From the NCBI GenBank assembly GCA_004555055.1, contig SFJN01000163.1:1-5896 (forward strand): a stretch of 5,896 nt of DNA, read 5' to 3'. Made by a program: the position numbers and the translations under genes. How positions within the stretch are numbered: position 1 is the stretch's first letter; each line of letters begins with the position of its first letter. Below are positions 4,020 through 5,896 of the stretch, in pieces. The notes under the pieces were generated by a model. That model was not told the origin of the DNA and ran no database searches. It was given only the letters and a program-made list of their open reading frames with translations. Origin of the DNA: Bacteroidales bacterium (GTDB taxonomy: Bacteria > Bacteroidota > Bacteroidia > Bacteroidales > Bacteroidaceae).

Positions 4020-5896
4020 TCAGTTCATCATTATGGTCTTCTTGCCGTTCTTAATGACAATGCCGTTTCTGTAGGCCTTCATACGTCGTCCGTCAAGGGA
4101 ATAAGTATCTTCGTCCGCAGTGATGACTATGCTATGCATGCCATCGCTGCCGCCCGAAACGGTCCAGGTGAAGGTGATTGCTGGGAGGGCATCGCCCGTT
4201 CCGGAAAGGAAGAAGCCCTCGGGGATTTCAAGGGTGTAGACACCGTCTTCGGTATACTCCTTCGAGGTAGTGAGGACAAGTTCGTTGAAGTCTTCGCCCC
4301 ATTCAGCGTCTGCGATGCTTTCAAGTTCCGCCCCGTCGCGCTTTAGGACAGCCTTTCCGCTACCGCATCCCATCTCGCTGACTGCGGTGTTCCATATGTG
4401 GATTACGTGGAGCGAGGTGACAGTGGTGAGGTTTGCAGGGTCGGACACGTAATCGGTATTGTCGTCTCCGCCACCGATATTTTTGGAGATGGTGTAGTAG
4501 AGGTTGATGGTGGCGTTGGTCTTGCCTGTCATGCGTTCGTTTTCAAACCATTCTTGGTCGCCCACACTGGCCTCCTTGATGGTGAGGGTGTAGGAGCCTT
4601 CGTCTGTGATGGGGCCATCGGCGAAGGTAACAGTTGCCATGTTGCGGTTTTTGGGATTGATGCTGAGGGTGGCGTCATAGAATACATAGGTAGTCTTGTT
4701 GAGGACTTCCACCTTGCACTCATCGGCATATACCCATTCGTCGAACTGTAGCGTAATGCTCTCCAGGGCTTCGACCTTCGACTCGGAGGTAGGGTCAGCT
4801 GCGGTGAGCGTGATGGTTTTTTCCGGTGCTTTTAGCACGGTATAGGGTATGCGTACCTCGCTGTCGTTAGTCGTTACGGTGTATCCTTCGCCCATGTTGT
4901 AGATGGAGTCCTGCAGGACAACGTAGTATTTTCCGCTTTCTGTGACGGCATCGTTAACATTGATAGAGAATCCATCCTGCACATCGTCCTTCACAATGCA
5001 TTCGCTTATCTTACGTCCGCTTTCGTCCTCCACCCATACTGTGCGGTCTTCGCGGCGTGTGGGGCTGATAAGCATGGTGCTAAGACTTGCACCGGGTTTT
5101 GTATACACAGCTATTCTCTCGAGTTTGCCAACGGTGGCACCGGCCAGCGGGTTGGTGGCAAAGTCGTAGTGGGAATAGAATGTGCTGAGTGTTACTTTGA
5201 AGATGGAACCGGCATAGTAGCGGCCATATTTGCCTTGGGTTTCCACATATTCGTCATTAACGATGACGCTGTAGTTGACCATAAACTCGTATTCGTGGCA
5301 GTCCTTGAGGGCTTCGTCGGGAGTAATCACCACCGTTTTGCGGTCGGTGTTGTCGACGCTGATTGTGGCGGGAACCTGCTGCTGCGTGGTGAGGTCGGTG
5401 ACAAAGATGGGAAGTACGCCCTCGCTGACCACGCTGACGTTCTCATCGAATGTTAGGCGGATGTCGGTAAGCGAAGGGAGCACATCACCATCGCTGACGC
5501 TGCACGATAGGGGATTAAGGTCGTCTGTAAGTTCAGGACCGGGATTGTATCTCACCCTAAAGTCGTGATTGAAACCGTCAGATGAAACCACATTCATAAA
5601 GCGTACGCGGATGTTCTTGCCGGCAAACACCTCGTCAGGAACGGGTATGGTGTATTCTATGCCGTTTTCACCCTCTTCGACAGAAGTAATGCCTTCGGTG
5701 ACTTCCACCATGCGTTTTTCGTCGTCCATAGTCTGGAAGTAAAGCTCCACGCCATCAAAACGGAAGGCATCCTTCTCGGAGAAGTATACCTTGAAGAATT
5801 TTTCGGTAAGTGTAGATTCGCTGGCAGGAGTGAATTCTGTAGCTATGTCGCTCTTGATTTCCACAAATTCGCGGCTGAAGTCGGCAGAACCGTAAT
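4020..5896 (-). CDS. Secreted/surface protein with repeated Ig-like (Big_5-type) domains and C-terminal sorting-like tail, 5' end missing
   Basis: The reading frame stays open to the window edge, so the true start and any signal peptide lie outside. The GTG at 5864 is only an internal codon. Residue numbers here count from it; about ten more codons are visible upstream. The protein is a chain of roughly 110-residue beta-sandwich modules. Residues 1-108 end one module. Residues 118-227 form a clear SbsA/Big_5-like module (SVSDGDVLPSLTDIRLTFDE). Residues 233-344 are more diverged. Residues 348-458 repeat the pattern (ALESITLQFDE), and 474-570 form a last one after a GGGDDN linker. The modules share a closing motif like DEGSYTLTI, ESGKYYVVL and EDGVYTLEI. 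The end, Y588-SLDGRR...NGIVIKNGKK, resembles C-terminal tails of secreted Bacteroidota proteins, some sorted by the type IX system. The protein is probably extracellular, perhaps adhesive or structural, or a spacer for a catalytic domain beyond the window. It ends with TGA at 4020-4022. Confidence 0.85.
   Translation of the reverse strand, partial: YGSADFSREFVEIKSDIATEFTPASESTLTEKFFKVYFSEKDAFRFDGVELYFQTMDDEKRMVEVTEGITSVEEGENGIEYTIPVPDEVFAGKNIRVRFMNVVSSDGFNHDFRVRYNPGPELTDDLNPLSCSVSDGDVLPSLTDIRLTFDENVSVVSEGVLPIFVTDLTTQQQVPATISVDNTDRKTVVITPDEALKDCHEYEFMVNYSVIVNDEYVETQGKYGRYYAGSIFKVTLSTFYSHYDFATNPLAGATVGKLERIAVYTKPGASLSTMLISPTRREDRTVWVEDESGRKISECIVKDDVQDGFSINVNDAVTESGKYYVVLQDSIYNMGEGYTVTTNDSEVRIPYTVLKAPEKTITLTAADPTSESKVEALESITLQFDEWVYADECKVEVLNKTTYVFYDATLSINPKNRNMATVTFADGPITDEGSYTLTIKEASVGDQEWFENERMTGKTNATINLYYTISKNIGGGDDNTDYVSDPANLTTVTSLHVIHIWNTAVSEMGCGSGKAVLKRDGAELESIADAEWGEDFNELVLTTSKEYTEDGVYTLEIPEGFFLSGTGDALPAITFTWTVSGGSDGMHSIVITADEDTYSLDGRRMKAYRNGIVIKNGKKTIMMN

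Overview
The window looks like a piece of a Bacteroidota chromosome, most likely Prevotella or a close relative. Three things suggest this. None of the visible starts has a clear Shine-Dalgarno sequence. The large surface-type protein ends in an 'SLDGRR...NGKK' tail like those of secreted Bacteroidota proteins. The sulfur-handling proteins are built as in that phylum. The assignment comes from reading the sequence and not from a database search.

Left part (2-3586, + strand): four co-directional genes that look like one transcription unit. They are a small thioredoxin, an 818-residue multidomain protein, a NifX/NifB-type cofactor-binding protein, and an 86-residue protein with a Cys-x3-Cys-x2-Cys-x2-Cys motif. 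The multidomain protein joins a CoA-disulfide-reductase-type flavoprotein, a rhodanese, a TusA domain and a DsrE2-like domain. Every member carries cysteines suited to thiol, persulfide or metal chemistry. The likely theme is intracellular sulfane-sulfur (persulfide) relay and redox, perhaps linked to a metal-sulfur cofactor. The substrate and the final acceptor cannot be read from sequence.

Middle (3580-4019): a 193-bp element bounded by 21-bp inverted repeats (20 of 21 matching) begins inside the last codons of the fourth gene and supplies its stop codon. Inside it is a long imperfect hairpin whose + strand has two symmetric tandem G-A mismatch motifs, with two smaller possible hairpins beside it. 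It looks like a MITE or a structured repeat. A non-coding stretch follows, ending in two hairpins; one has a perfect 14-bp stem and is the likely terminator of the leftward gene.

Right part (4020-5896, - strand): the 3' portion of a large gene that runs off the window. It encodes repeated bacterial Ig-like (Big_5/SbsA-type) modules and a C-terminal tail like a sorting domain, so it is probably a secreted or cell-surface protein. It converges on the sulfur operon and is functionally unrelated to it as far as can be seen.
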